64,000 nt of DNA. Source: Euphorbia lathyris. Its lineage: Eukaryota; Streptophyta; Magnoliopsida; Malpighiales; Euphorbiaceae. The DNA is taken from positions 88,979,501-89,043,500 of the forward strand of contig NC_088915.1 in the NCBI RefSeq assembly GCF_963576675.1. Reading direction: 5' to 3'. The notes beneath the pieces were generated by a model. It did no database searches. It had not been told where the DNA came from and was given only the letters and a program-made list of their open reading frames with translations. Positions 39,625-52,939 of the stretch are shown in pieces; the stretch's first letter is position 1; every line of letters begins with the position of its first letter. The translations under genes and the position numbers were made by a program.

Positions 39625-42600
39625 TGTAGACACCGAGTCGGAGGACCTGTGACGAAAACCTGGAAACAAGACGGTTGAAGCGATTGATTCCGAAAGTTTC
39701 AAAAAAATAAAATAAATAAGTTACGGTCGGTCGCTGTTGTCGATCGGATAGCTCATGAATGCTTAACGGCATGGTGCGAGTGCTTAGCGCCGGCCGGCGC
39801 GCGTTCGACGACAGTCGGACGCACGCTCGACGACGCAAAGCGCGCGCTCGACGTCTATCGGACGCACGCATCCAACCATGAATGGTACGCGCTCGGTGTC
39901 CGAGCAAGACACGAGCTTGGTGGCACGGGACGCACGCTCGTCGGTCACGAGGCGCGTGCACCCGGCGGCGCGGAACACGCGTTCGGCAGTCACGACGCGT
40001 GAACGTCCGACGACGCGGAGCGCGAGCTCGACGGCCGCGGGGCGTGCACGCCCGACGATGTGAGACGCGCACCGGCGGCCGTTGGGCGAGTGCCCGACCG
40101 CGTCGGGCGGAAGCCCAACGGTAGGCGGGCGCGCGCGTCCAACCGCGTCGGGCGGACGCCCAACGGCAGTTGGGCGCGCGCGCGCGCCCAACCGCGTTCG
40201 GCGCTCGCCCAACCCTGTTGGGCGGCCGCCCAACAATCGTTGGTCGGCCGCCCAACGTGGTGTTGGGCGTTGTTGGGCGGCCGCCCAACTATTGTTGGGC
40301 GATCGCCCAACGTGGTGTTGGGCGGCCGCGCAACATGGCTTGGGCGGCCGCCCAACCCTCTTGGGCGACGCCCGAATTTGCTCGGGCGTCGCCCATTTTC
40401 TCCGGGGATCCGAAGCCTATAAAAGGCACGGATCCCCATGCATTTGGGGGAGGAATTTTTTTTGGAGCTTTCTCACTCTAGACATTTTTAGAGAGAGAAA
40501 GTCAATTTTTTGGAGAAAATATTTTTTTTCCCAAAAAAATCCAAATTTTCCCAAAGTTAAATTTTTACTAAAAACCACAAAAAACCGGAAAATCACGACT
40601 CGTGGAATCAATCGGCTTCGACTGTCAGATACCGAATTTAAGGTATTATCCGAGGACTAGACTCTTTTATTTTATTTAATTTATTTCCTTCTTCTATTTA
40701 TTTTTTATGTTATGGTTTTTATTTATTTAGTTATTCATTTATTTTGTCACGTTTTATTTAATTAGCGTATTTATTTAATTTTTGTCTCGTGTTGAAAAAT
40801 TCGGTTTTGTTTTAAAATAAAAAACCTCGTTTTAATATCCCAATACGAACCATGATCCGATAAAAAGGGTAGTTCGGGTATTGAAAACATTGTAATTATA
40901 AGTTTTAATCTAAAGAATTTCCAAATAATGTTTTAAAATAAAAACGTCGTTTAGGAATTTCCGTTGTTGACTATGATCCATTTTTGGTAGTTCGGAAGTC
41001 CAAAACGATTGAATTAGATTTAATTTAAAGCTTTTGAATAAATTTGGAAATAATTGGAGTGCTGCTGTAATTTGCCATTTCTGTCACTAATTGCTGTTTA
41101 CCGACGGATTTTCCGTCGGTAATCTGCCAAAACGTAAAAAATGCCATTTCAGGCCCTTTTTTTTAACTTTTAAGCTTTTAATCCTTAATATATGTATATA
41201 TAGTTATGTAATATGTATTTTCAAACTATTTTAGACATTTAGTATATATAATTATTTAGGATGTTTGTATACCATTTTGTATTCAATTTTAAGTATAAGT
41301 ATATGTATATATATATTCTTTTTGTTATTCATTTGAGTTAAATTAGATTCTATTTTAAAGGTTATTTATTTGGGTATTTTGGGAAATAATTAGTAGATAT
41401 TAGTATATAGATATATGTTATTTTTAATATATAAAAACTATATTAGTTATGTATATGTATAGTTTTGGGATATTTGGATTATGTTATTATTAATTGAGAC
41501 TATTTTGGATAAACGTTATTTCTTTTATTTATGAGATTTATTTACTATTTTAACATCTTTTAAGTAAAAATGTATTATATATAGTATTTTCATATATGTA
41601 TTATATAGTTTCCTTTTATTAACTTTTATTTTCATATTCTCTCTTTGATTTAAAGGTATATATATATATGTTCAAGTCATTTTCTTTATTCTTTTGGACT
41701 ATTCATGAGTCCATGTTTCAAATGGGTTTTATTTGAGTATGAGTCTTGGTTTAAATGGGTTTATTATTGTAATTATAATAGGTAAAGAGTCCATTAAATA
41801 AAAGGGGGAAACAAAACACAAAAAGAGAGTTTCTCAACTTAATCATTTAAACTAATGAATTTTTAGAGGTTCCTAATGTAAATAAATAGGATTGTTTGTT
41901 GGCAATATTCCAAATCGTTTTCAAAACACCACGTTTTAAAACCTTAATCCGTTCCAAAGGCGGATTAAGTGAACATTGTAATTAAAATCGTTTTCTTTGT
42001 GAATAATAGAGTTTTTGAATCATTTTCTTAAAAGATTTGTACAAAATAAAATTGACTTGTATGTTTAACCATGTTTTCCTATTAAAAGGTTTTTATCCTA
42101 GCGTTTTCAAACACTCGAGTCGTTCCAACGGCGATTTGGGTAAACTTCATCAAACGGGGTTTTAAAACGCACCTAAATCATTCCAACGGCGATTAAGGTG
42201 CGAACCATGTAAATAAACTCGTTTTGAGAAAATGAGTTAGCATAGAGTAAACACACAACATGACATTTAAATAAAGTCGTAAATCACTTCTTTCTTCCCC
42301 CTTCTCTGTGTATGAATAATATAAATGGGTGATTCTTTACTTATGTGGCTTTTCAATAATATATGCTCAAAACGGTTTCTAAAAAGAGAAAGAAAAGGTT
42401 TCAAATGAATTTTAAACTTAAAGAAATATGCGATTAGTCCGTTATCGCCTAACATGCTGAGTAGGAGGCCGGTGGTTCATAACCGGACGATGTCGGGGCG
42501 CCTAGTAGCCTTTCTCCGGAAAGGAGCTAGCCTTCTCGGCTCGTACCCAAGTTTCCCGAACCCACACCGGTCTCCCGCAAGGGATCGGTGTTCATTTTCC

Positions 42601-42761
42601 CATTCGTGGGTGGCGACTCTTCCATATCTCCGAGCTCCGGTCCTACCGAGCAGCTTGATTCCACGATTGGTTGCTTTCGGCGCCAATCACCGCTTACGTC
42701 GCCATGAGGTTGTCCACCCCCGGTCCGCCCGGGAGATTAGGCCGCGACACCTCGTCTAACA
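39625..42761 (+). mobile_element. Solo LTR (3,137 bp) nested in the Copia env-position ORF
   Basis: Starts TGTAGACACCGAG, ends CTCGTCTAACA, and is flanked by CCTGG on both sides (39620-39624, 42762-42766). Excising it restores the surrounding frame. U3 (39780-40400) is very GC-rich, with palindromic TTGGGCGGCCGCCCAAC units. TATAAAA lies at 40418-40424, so the LTR reads plus. The CCCATTCGTGGGTGGCGACT block near the end resembles Ty3/Gypsy Tat-type LTRs, a tentative assignment. No internal domain remains. Confidence 0.9.
40418..40424 (+). promoter_or_regulatory. TATA box of the nested solo LTR
   Basis: TATAAAA between GGGATCCGAAGCC and GGCACGGATCCCC, just after the GC-rich array. It marks the U3/R side of the LTR. 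Confidence 0.7.
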
Positions 42762-45049
42762 CCTGGATTAACTTCTGATGGTTGGTGGATTTTGCCTTCA
42801 AGTGAGTTCAGATGGTTGACCATCGTGAGAACCAATTCAGTCAGCTTTGTGATTTGGTCTTGCCTTGGTTGCTGAGTTTGAATGGTGGTCATAACACTTA
42901 CTAGATCCTTGAGTCCTTTTATTTCATTGAGAAGCTGAGTGATTCCGGGCAGTTGAGAGGACTCAGTATCAGAAGATCTAGCAGCATCAGCTTGAGGAGG
43001 GTTCAATTCTTGAAGCAATGACTGAGCAGAGGCAATGATGCGCCGGCCTGACTCAGTGGAATTCAAGTAGGTAAATTGAGCCGCATTAGTCTCAGAGGCT
43101 GGAATTGAGCTTGATGGTGGAGGAGTTTGCTCTTTGCCAGATTGATCACCTTGATTGATGACTGGACTTTGGTGCAGATTACCTTCAAGAGCTGAGTCAT
43201 CAACATGCTGAGTTGGAGGTGGAGTTTGGTTAGTCATGTTGACCTGCTCATCCTGAGTTGGAGGTGAAGTTGAGGCAGGATTTGTTCCTTCTTGAACAGT
43301 TGGATTTGGATCTTCAAGGGTTTTGGCTTGTTCCTCATCCTGAGTAACAGATGCTTGTTTTTCCTTTGAGGGAGACTCGGGGTCGTTTGCAAAGTATGCG
43401 AACTGTAGCTCAGACATGCCAGTGAATTGTTCTGGAAGAGGAGAATCGACAAGAAGATCAATAACCTGAGTTTTATGGGCTTTCTTCTTAAGCCGCTTGA
43501 ACCTTTGTTCCTTGGGAGGAGAAGGGTCAGCATCAATGTCTTCCTCATCAGTATCAACTGTCTCCTCTACCATGGTTGGATGCTCATGCTGCTCAGCATG
43601 ATCCTCAACAGCAACGTTTTCTTCTTCCTCAGCTCTTTGCTCCATATCACCCTGAGGTTGCTCAATATCAGCATGTTCTTCATGCTCAGTATGGACATTT
43701 TCCTCAATATGGGTTTCTTTCTCAGCTTCCCTTTCTTCTTCAACATTTGTTTTCTCAGCTTGTTGCTCAGTTTCTTTCTCAGCTTCCTTTTCTAGGTCAG
43801 TTCCATGACCTTTGGACGATACAACCCAATCTAGGGGATCAGCTTCAACTGTTTTTAAGGAATTAACCTTCTTCCTTTTCATCAAGGGGGATTCTGGAGT
43901 ACCCTCTTCTTCATCCTCAGGCTCTTCTAGCCTTTCTCTTCTCTGCCAACTCAGCTTTTTCCTTAGCTTTATCAGCTTTAACCTTTTCTTGAGACACTAG
44001 TCTCACTTTCTTTGGGACAGCATGGATGTCTTTGGAGCAGGTTTCAATGGCCTTTCTCTTCTTCGTCTTCTTTTCCTTAGGTGACTCGGCAGGAACCTCC
44101 ACTTCTTTCTCAGGTTCATTTTCAGGCTCAATGTCTAGCTCAGCTTCATCATCAACAACTTCTTCATATCCCTTCAAAGGTTGATTGTACAACAGTCCAA
44201 CCAGCAGAGCTGCTGTGATCTCACTTCCCAAAGTGTCAGTTTCATTGATTGTCTCAATCTGTTTGTCCTCAATGATCTTAGTGATCAAAGAACCCAGCCT
44301 GAGCTTCTTTCCACTGCATTAAAGAGCCCCAACCAGAAAAACGGGCATGTTGAGTGGAGTGTAGGTCAACATGTGCCATATGAAGCACTGTTCAAAATTG
44401 GAGGCGGATGAGGCTGAGTTGAGTTTGGGGAAGATGAAGTTGGTCAACATGTAGTGAGCCATCTTCTGGTCTTGCCCCATACACGTGCTGGGTATTTCCC
44501 CTTTATGATCTTTGGGTTTGCAGAACCCCTTGATCTTGTCAAGTTTTTCCTTTGGTACTTTCTCTTTTGTTGTCCTAAATTCTATTCCTTCATCTGGTAA
44601 ATCAAGCAAAGTAGCTAGATAGGCAGGGGTTATGGTGATTTTCTGACCTTTGACTGTAGTCTCCAAGTAGTCAGCATCATCCTCATCAACAAGCATGTTA
44701 GAGTAAAATTCTATGACCAGCTTGGGGTACGTTTTTCCGGCGAGTGAGAAGAGACCGGTCCATTTGTTCTTCTCGATCCAGTCGCAGAACGGTTTCTCTA
44801 AAGTGACGAAACCTGGAGAGAACCATCTACATTTCAATACTTCCAAGTTATTGACCTTTTTATGGACCTTGATCATATTCCTTTCGATTTGCCTCGAAGA
44901 ACTAGCGGGGTCTGCTTGAGTGGGTTTGCTAGAGGTTTGGTCAGGCTGAGTGGTGAGGTTAGGGATTTCGTTCTTGCCGGAAGCCATTGTTACCGAGGAA
45001 GGTTTTTAAGATTTAGGGAGAGAGGAGAATTCGATTTCAGAGGATCGTA

Positions 45050-45530
45050 AGCGTAAAGAGAAATGAGTGGGGATCCTTTCGCTACTTATAGAGTTTTTAG
45101 TCATTAATGAACTAGCCGTTTTCATCTTGGGACTCTAATCGACAAAGATTCTGCCATTTATGACAGGTTCGGTGCATGGGTATTCATCATTACTTGTGTT
45201 TTCCTAGGTATGATTTGTTACACGTGTCATTGTTTATCGGTGCAAGTGGGCATTTACTCAGTTTGCCAAAATATGAATCGTTTATGATACTGGGTATTTA
45301 ATTCTACGTAGATGGATTTCCTATCTCTTAGTAACTCAACATACGTTCATCACACAACATGTACATTCACTCAGCATAAGGTGATTACTCAATATGTCTA
45401 TTTACTCAGCACATAATATTTACTCAGCATTTGTATCTACTCAGCATAGACTATTAAGCTCAATGTGCAGTAGTTACTAGATTGATATCAGTCAGCATGA
45501 CAATCACTCAACATTTATTCAAATACTTAG
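45050..45530 (-). other. Gap between RNase H and env-position ORF, with TACTCAGCA repeats
   Basis: No ORF. From 45340 to 45500 the word TTTACTCAGCA or a near match occurs about every 20-25 bp (near 45370, 45400, 45420, 45440). Confidence 0.6.
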
Positions 45531-45532
45531 AA

Positions 45533-48500
45533 TTATTGAAGAGGATTAGACATACCGATGGCTTCCCTTAGTATGTTAAATTGTTCACGAGCCAAAGGTT
45601 TGGTGAAGATATCTGCAAGTTGTTCATTTGTTGGTACATAAGTCAGCTTGATCTCACTCTTTAGTACGTGATCTCTGATGAAGTGATGCCTTATGCTGAC
45701 ATGCTTCATCCTGCTGTGTTGAATAGGATTCTTGGATAGATCAATGGCACTTTTATTGTCACATTTGATCTCTATTGTCTCAGTTCTTACTCCATAATCC
45801 TCAAGCTGTTGCTTTATCCATAGGACTTGAGCTACACAGCTTCCAGCAGCAACGTACTCAGCTTCAGTTGTAGACAGAGCAACTGATGACTGTTTCTTGT
45901 TGAACCAAGATACTAGACAGCTTCCAAGGAAATGGCATCCTCCTGAAGTACTCTTACGTTCTAGCTTATCCCGTCCATAGTCAGCATCAGTGTATCCTAT
46001 GAGTGTGAAGTCATTTGAGGCTGGATACCATAAACCTACATCAACTGAGCTTTGCAAATATCTAAAAATTCTTTTTACAGCAATTAAGTGAGATTCCCTT
46101 GGGTCAGCTTGATATCTTACACAATAACATACTGAGTACTGTATATCAGGTCTACTAGCAGTGAGATAAAGTAGGGAGCCTATCATACCTCGATAAAGTT
46201 TACTATCTATTGACTTACTTTTCTCATCTTTGCATAGGACAGTATCAGTACCCATAGGGGTTGATATGGGCTTACAATCTTCCATATCAAATTTCTTTAA
46301 CATCTCCTTGGTGTACTTGGACTGACTAATGAAGATATCGTTCTTACCTTGCTTGATCTGAAGTCCAAGGAAGAAGCTGAGTTCTCCCATCATAGACATT
46401 TCGAACTCAGTCTGCATCTGTTTGCTAAACTCTTGACACAAAGATTCGTTAGTAGCACCAAATATTATGCCATCTACATAGATTTGTGCAAGTAGGGTAT
46501 GTTTACCCTTTTTCTTAATGAACAAGGTTGTGTCAGCTTTTCCTCTGACATAATTCCTGGTCAGCAGGAAGTTGGTCAACCTTTCATACCAAGCTCTTGG
46601 AGCTTGCTTCAAGCCATATAAGGCCTTCTTGAGTTTATAAACGTGGTTTGGAAATTTTGGATCTTCAAAGCCCGGAGGTTGATTAACATATACCTCCTCG
46701 TTTATAAATCCATTAAAAAATGCACTTTTAACATCCATTTGATACAATTTAAAGTTCATAAAACTAGCATATGCACACAATATACGTATAACTTCTAACC
46801 TAGCAACTAGTGCAAAGGTTTCACCATAATCAATGCCCTCTTGCTGACTATAGCCTTGGGCTACAAGTCGAGCTTTGTTCCTAATTACACTTCCATGCTC
46901 ATCTAGTTTGTTTCTAAAAACCCACTTAGTTCCTATGGATTTTTGATTCCTAGGTTTAGGTACTAAATCCCATACCTCATTTCTTGTGAATTGGTCAAGC
47001 TCTTCTTGCATAGCATTGATCCAATACTCATCATACTCAGCATCAGCAAAGTTCTTTGGTTCATGAACTGATACGAAAGCAACGTTGCTAAGGAACTTCC
47101 TAAACTGATCTCTAGTCATTACTTTGTTGTTTGCATCATCAAGGATGAACTTTTCTGAATGTCCTCTTGGAATTTTTATCTCCTTGGGTAATGTTGAGTT
47201 GTTTGGAACAAGTGTTTCTACAATCTCTGCAGGGACAGATTGGTCAGCAAAGATAATTTCAGTTTCGATTTTACCTTTGGTCAGTTCTTGTACTGATGAC
47301 TCAGCATGTCCATTTTGGTCAGCAGGAGCTGAGTTGGGTTCTTCCTCTGTGTGTTGAGTTGTTCTTCCTGCAGGGTCAGTTTCATCGAAATCCACATGGA
47401 CTGACTCTTCTGTTGGAAATAGGGCTAAGGTATAGCAGCGGAAATATAAAAAATTTAGCCTACTTTCTTTTAACCATAGGATCCGTTAATCGTTATTTCA
47501 TATAAAGAGGGATAAGAAGAAATACCTTTCGATGATCAATCTACCGTTGCAAACGAAGTGCCCACAACTTCAAAGGAGATGTAAACTGTTTACCAATCTG
47601 CCCCTATTCGAAACAGACCTTCCAGACCTCCGAACGACAATCCCTTCGGTGGAAACATGGAAGAATATATCTAGAAGCTACTGTCCAAAAATCGCGACGA
47701 TCCGACGGTTCAATCTCCGAAAATCCTTGAAATAGTGAACTGACCTGATGTAGGTGAAGAAAAAACGAATTCTCCCTTTTGTTTGTTTTTCCTTCTTTCG
47801 TGAACACGGTGAGATTAAGTTAGAATCAACCCTTATGAGATGCAACCAAAATAGATTGCCTCTAACAAACCAACACAAGATCAAAGAGAAAAGAGATGGA
47901 AGAGATTAATCGATTGACGGAAGCCGTATGAATTCTTGTCCACGAACTTGAGGATGGAATTCTTTCTTTCTCTCTCTAGAAGCAATTTCGAAAATCACAT
48001 GTAGGGGGAGGGTTTATGTATGTCGAAATTCCAAAGGGAAGGGGGTATATATATTAGTTTGTCTCTAAACCCTAGTTAGATAGGAATATGCTACTTAATA
48101 GGAATCCAATTCGGAATAGGATTTCTAATTATTATCTTACTATATATCCAATATAATTAGGATAATAATAAATAACCTAGTTAGATAATAATAGGAGTAT
48201 ATTAATCTAATTAAAACTCTTAACTTGATTATCTCTTAATTAATTTAATTTCACAATCCTAATCAAATTAGGAAGAGTGGAATAAATTAATTCCTTCCCT
48301 AATATACATAAATTTCGACCCCCCCTTATCCATGGGCCTTACTGGGCTCAACTGGACTTCCATCTATTAATCAGATCCATCTCTCTTTTGTTTCCAAGTC
48401 TTATATGTGATCCATTAGGTCCTTACTACTTCTGGCTGTATGCAACTATTAAATTAATTTCTCCAAGAATTATATTTAATCCTTGCATAACGGAATGATG

Positions 48501-51500
48501 AACAGAGCATGTTATCGGCATGTCCGTAATCATTCCCCCAGAGTCCGTTAAGAAGACAGGTTGATTATGCCGTTAACCCTTCCGTATTAGTTACAGTATA
48601 ATTCGATCCTTTATCAACTACATCCTTGAACTGAATCTTATGACTATGGATGATGTCAAGTCATATATAGCGAGACGTTCATTTTACTTGTACAGGCCGA
48701 GTCAACTCAAATAGATAGGTTAAGTGAAATCTGTATTTCTACTCTTAAGCTATCACCTTGCAAGGATTTAGAGTCGAGTCTTCCACAAGCGATCCTTGGA
48801 CGTATCTCCCATTCGTCGGGAGTGATAAATGCTCAATCCAATGTATAACTACCCTGACATTACCTCCTGTGACACCCAACCTTTGCAGTTCACACCCCAG
48901 AGTCATCTCTGTTAAGGATCGTGGGACCACGCGATCAAAGTCTCACATTCAGTAATTCAGGATGACCAATTAACATTCCTTTGAGTCTGGGGATTATTTA
49001 TACCTATTAATACCAATGAGATGAACATATGACAAGGACGAATCTACCCATCCTGTTATCTCAAATCGAATCCCCAATCCTAATGAACGACGTTTCATCC
49101 GATCTATGTAACTATCCAGATATCTATATATGTGAAGTTTGTGAGATCAGCTTTCTGTCGGACAGAAGACATTGTTACATACAAGTCTCAACAGTGATAT
49201 GTCAATCCTAAACATCTCACTTGACTTGGGGTGGTTTTAAGTTTATTAGTTTATTATAAAGTCTTGTCTCACTTCATGCTTGTATGAACACTTTATAATC
49301 ACTTTAAACAAACTTACGGATTTCCTTTTATTAGACTTTATTTAGTGCTGTAAAAGGGTTTGCCTTTATATAGTTATCAAACATATATCTTATTAAAACA
49401 AATGATATAAAGAACAATTCATTTACAATAAGTTTGCATCCTACAACCATTGTCTTTAGGACACTAAACCCCAACATCTTCTACAACCTGGGTCCTTTTA
49501 TTATAAATTCTGTATGCTTTACTGTTTGTTGAGTATCCCAAAAAGATCGCTTCGTCAGCTTTGACATCAAACTTTGCCAGATTATTCTTAGTGTTGAGTA
49601 TAAAACATTTACACCCAAAGGCACGAAAGTATCCAATATTGGGCTTTCGTCCTTTCCAAAGTTCATAAGGGGTTTTCTTTAATATAGGTCTTACCAATGC
49701 CCTATTCAATATATAACATGCTGTATTGACAGCTTCTCCCCAAAAATACTTTGGAAGCCTATTTTCACTCAGCATTGTCCTAGCAATTTCTACTATTGTC
49801 CTATTCTTCCTTTCAACGACTCCATTTTGTTGAGGAGTTCTAGGAACAGAGAAATTGTGGTCAATACCATTAGTTTCACGGAATTCATCAAACAATTGGT
49901 TTTTGAATTCTCCACCATTATCACTTTTAATGTGAGCTACTCTTAGGTCTTTGTCATTTTCAAGCCTTTTGACTAATGTGGTAAACATCTCAAATGTCTC
50001 ATCTTTGCTACTTAGCAAGATGACCCAAGTATACCTAGAGAAATCATCTACAATAACTAAGGAAAATTTCTTACCTCCCATGCTGAGTGGCTGGATAGGT
50101 CCGAAAAGATCCAAATGTAGTAATTCCAATGGTCTTTTGGTTGAGACAACCTTTTGGCTATGAAATGACTTTTTAATTTGTTTACCTTGCTGACAAGCAT
50201 TACACAGTTGATCTTTTTCATTCTTTAATTTGGGTAATCCCTCAACTAATTGCTTTCTAGCTAGTTTGGCAAGGAGGTCCATACTGACATGCTCAAGTCT
50301 CCTATGCCATAGCCAGGAGTTGTCCTCTTTAGACACTAAGCATATACTTTTTGAAAATTGTTTTTCCAAACTCAACATGTAAACATTTTCTACACGAGGG
50401 GCTGTTAAAATCAAATCATTTGTTTTTCCCTCGAGTATCTGACACTTAGTTTCATCAAATATAGCCTTCCTTCCACTCTTGCAAAGCTGAGCTACGCTTA
50501 GAAGATTATATTTGAGACCTTTAACTAAGGAGACTGACTCAATTTTAGGGATACCTCCGATAGTTCCTGAGCCAACTATCTTGCCCTTCTTGTTGTCTCC
50601 AAAGCTTACACTACCTCCTCGTTTAAGCTCTAATGTGATGAACTGAGTTTCATCACCTGTCATGTGTCTTGAGCATGCGCTGTCTATATACCAGAGTTTT
50701 GATTTCTCCACGCATGTCAAGCTGACCTGCATTTTAAACTATTCGTTTTTAAGTACCCAATTCTTTTTGGGTCCTTTCTTCTTAGTGTAAACAGGTGCAA
50801 AGTCATATTTTAACTTGTGACGACATACTTTTGTAGTATGGCCACTTTTACCACAAAAGCCACACATAGTTACCATTTGAGGGTGATATTGAGTGTAGTC
50901 AGCATTGTTGTGCTGAGCATGCCAGCATACCTTGGTAGTATGACCTTTCTTACCACAGAAGTCACATTGGACAGTCTGTTTGTTATGCCAGCACACAGCT
51001 TTTGTGTGTCCTTTCTTCCCACAACAGCTACATTGAGTAAACTGTTTATGCTGACCAGTACCTGAGTACTCAGCATGGGGTTTATTCTTAGTTGAACATT
51101 TTATTTGGTTCTGTAAAGTTGTGACATCCTTTCTAAGTTTCTTTGACTCAGTTTGAACCTCCGTGACACACTTATGTAAGATTTGCATGTTCGTATGTAA
51201 ATCTGAGTTGTCCTGGAGGAGATATCGGAGGTCACTCAGCTTGACCTCCTCAATCTCGTCACAGCGCCTGCTGAGTGCCTTAATCCTTTTGTTACACTTC
51301 TTAGTTAGTGTATATAAGTCACTCAGGGCATTTACCATTTCGTTTCTAAGCAAAAGTAAGGATGTTACCTCATTGTTGTTTTCCTCCTGCTCAGAATCTC
51401 CAGAGAGGTCGGCTTGCTCAGATTGAGATTGGTCAGCTCCATCATCTGCCATGAAACATATGTTGGCTGTTTCATTTTGCTCAGCTTCAGATGATGTTGA

Positions 51501-52529
51501 CTCATCACTGTCACTCCATGTGGCCACCATTGCCTTTTTGCTTCCATTCTTATCTTTCTTCAGACTAGGACAGCTTGACTTAATATGCCCAGTTTGATGG
51601 CATTCATAGCATGTGACAGGCTTGGAGCTGTCCTTTTTGTATCTGGTGTCACTGGACTCAGTTTTATATCTGTCTCCTCTCTTGTATGGCCGCTTACTAT
51701 TTCTTTCATTTCTTCTGAACAACTTTTTCATTTTTCTAGTAAACATGGCCATTTCCTCATCATCAGTTGACTCAGCTTCTGTGGAGTCAGCTTTCATCAC
51801 TAGTGATTTCTGTTTCTTATCCTCAGATTTTTCTTTAGCTTCAAAGTTTTTCATGGAAATTTCATGAGTCAGCAAGGAACCGATCAGCTCATTATATTTG
51901 TATGTGGTCAGGTCCTGAGCTTCCTCTACAGCTGTCTTCTTGGCTTGCTAGCTTTTGGGAAGACTTCGTAAGATCTTCTTCACTTGTTCTTCTTCAGTGA
52001 AATTCTTACCGAGTCTTTTAAGCTCATTTATTATGTTGGTGAACCTGGCATTCATTGCTGAGATGTCCTCATTGTCAGTCATCTCGAACAGCTCATACAA
52101 TCGCATATTTTGGTTCACTTTGGATTCCTTGACCTTACTGGTGCCTTCATAAGTTACTTCCAGCTTTTTTCAGATCTCCTGTGCTGACTCACAACCTGAA
52201 ATCTTATTGTATTCTACAGCATCTAGAGCACAGTGAAGCATATTGATAGCCGAAGCATTATTTTATAATTTTCTGAGGTCATCCTCTGTCCACTCAGTTT
52301 CACTCTTGATAATTTTCTCATTATCAACAGTTTTATAAGGTATATGTGGACCTTGAACTATTGCAAGCCATGCACTCATATTTGTGGCTTGAATAAAGTT
52401 CTTCATCCTATTCTTCCAGAATGTATAATTAGACCCAAAGAATAGGGGAGGTCTAGTGATTGATAATCCCTCAGGGAGTATCTGTGTTGTTTGGTTTCCT
52501 GGGAGGAAACGAGTGCTATTCTCACCCAT
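45533..52529 (-). pseudogene. Copia gag-pol, interrupted by a solo LTR and four nonsense codons
   Basis: One frame runs on minus from 52529. Gag has stops at 52263-52265, 52170-52172, 51948-51950 and 50739-50741. It carries a CCHC knuckle (CYECHQTGHIKSSC), then three more in a row (CSCCGKKGHTKAVC and kin). Protease has DSACSRHMTG in place of the usual DSG. Integrase shows HRRLEHV/CNAC zinc ligands and the D-D-E core (LDLFGP, SDNGGEF, PQQNGVVERKNRT). The frame breaks at 49477 for the nested LTR and resumes at 47410 without loss. RT (FNGFINEEVYVNQPPGF) has YVDG where YVDD is expected. RNase H (YTDADYGRD, ALSTTEAEY) and DIFTKPLAREQF complete pol. Both polymerase and gag would be inactive. Confidence 0.92.
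47411..49476 (-). mobile_element. Solo LTR (2,066 bp) nested in Copia pol
   Basis: Bounded by TGTTGGAAATAGGG and TTAGGACACTAAACCCCAACA, within TCTTC duplications (47406-47410, 49477-49481). It lies between integrase and RT and joins them in frame when removed. The minus-strand start TGTTGGGGTTTAGTGTCC suggests a plant Copia family on minus. No primer site or coding is inside. Confidence 0.9.
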
Positions 52530-52576
52530 TTTTCGGGATCAGCTCAAGATTGTTAGATCTTTGAGTAGTGAGCTTA

Positions 52577-52589
52577 GGCTCTGATACCA
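52577..52589 (-). promoter_or_regulatory. Primer-binding site of the Copia element
   Basis: Minus strand reads TGGTATCAGAGCC two bases inside the 5' LTR, complementary to the 3' end of initiator Met tRNA. Confidence 0.92.
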
Positions 52590-52591
52590 CT

Positions 52592-52871
52592 TGTTGGTCC
52601 CTAGTAATTAGTTCCAAGGGGGGTTAGAAACTAATGTAACTTTTTCGCTTTTAATTATGCTGACTTAATGTTATTTTAAGAGTTTGATAACTCAGCGTGT
52701 TGGTCAGCATGAGTGTTTGATTAGTCAGACAGTTTTAGTTCTATGCTGACTAAGACTGATTGACTTGAGAGTTGGGAATTGACACTTGAAAGGTCAGCTT
52801 CCAACTTAACACTCAGATTTACTCAGTTTCAGTTTTAACAATTTATAAGCTGAGTAAATACAACAAGCAAC

Positions 52872-52939
<68 letters not shown>

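Larger units (their letters stand above)
38896..44987 (-). pseudogene. Long env-position ORF of the Copia element, split by a solo LTR
   Basis: On minus it opens at 44987 (MASGKNEIPNLTTQ) and holds a domain like the 'putative plant transposon protein' family (WFSPGFVTLEKPF, LATLLDLPDEG, MAHYMLTNFIFPKLN). A Lys/Glu-rich segment, a long Gln/Glu/Pro-rich region and heptad-like coiled coils follow. The frame stops at TAA 44319-44321, shifts near 43935, and is cut at 42762 by the nested LTR. It resumes in frame at 39619 and ends at 38896 with a hydrophobic stretch (FIYVFALFFLFNL) that could span a membrane. Sireviruses carry a third ORF in this place, sometimes called env-like. Its role is unknown, and homology to a real envelope gene is not shown. 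Confidence 0.7.

Noticed and set aside
39602..40660. Overlapping Arg/Ala/Pro-rich ORFs on both strands
   Set aside because: They arise from GC-rich palindromic LTR repeats, where stop codons are rare in every frame.
42454..42759. 101-residue ORF on plus, 69-residue ORF on minus
   Set aside because: Both lie in the U5 end of the nested solo LTR and show no protein motif.
52577..52589. tRNA gene
   Set aside because: Only the primer-binding complement of tRNA-Met is present; there is no cloverleaf. No tRNA or rRNA gene was seen elsewhere.
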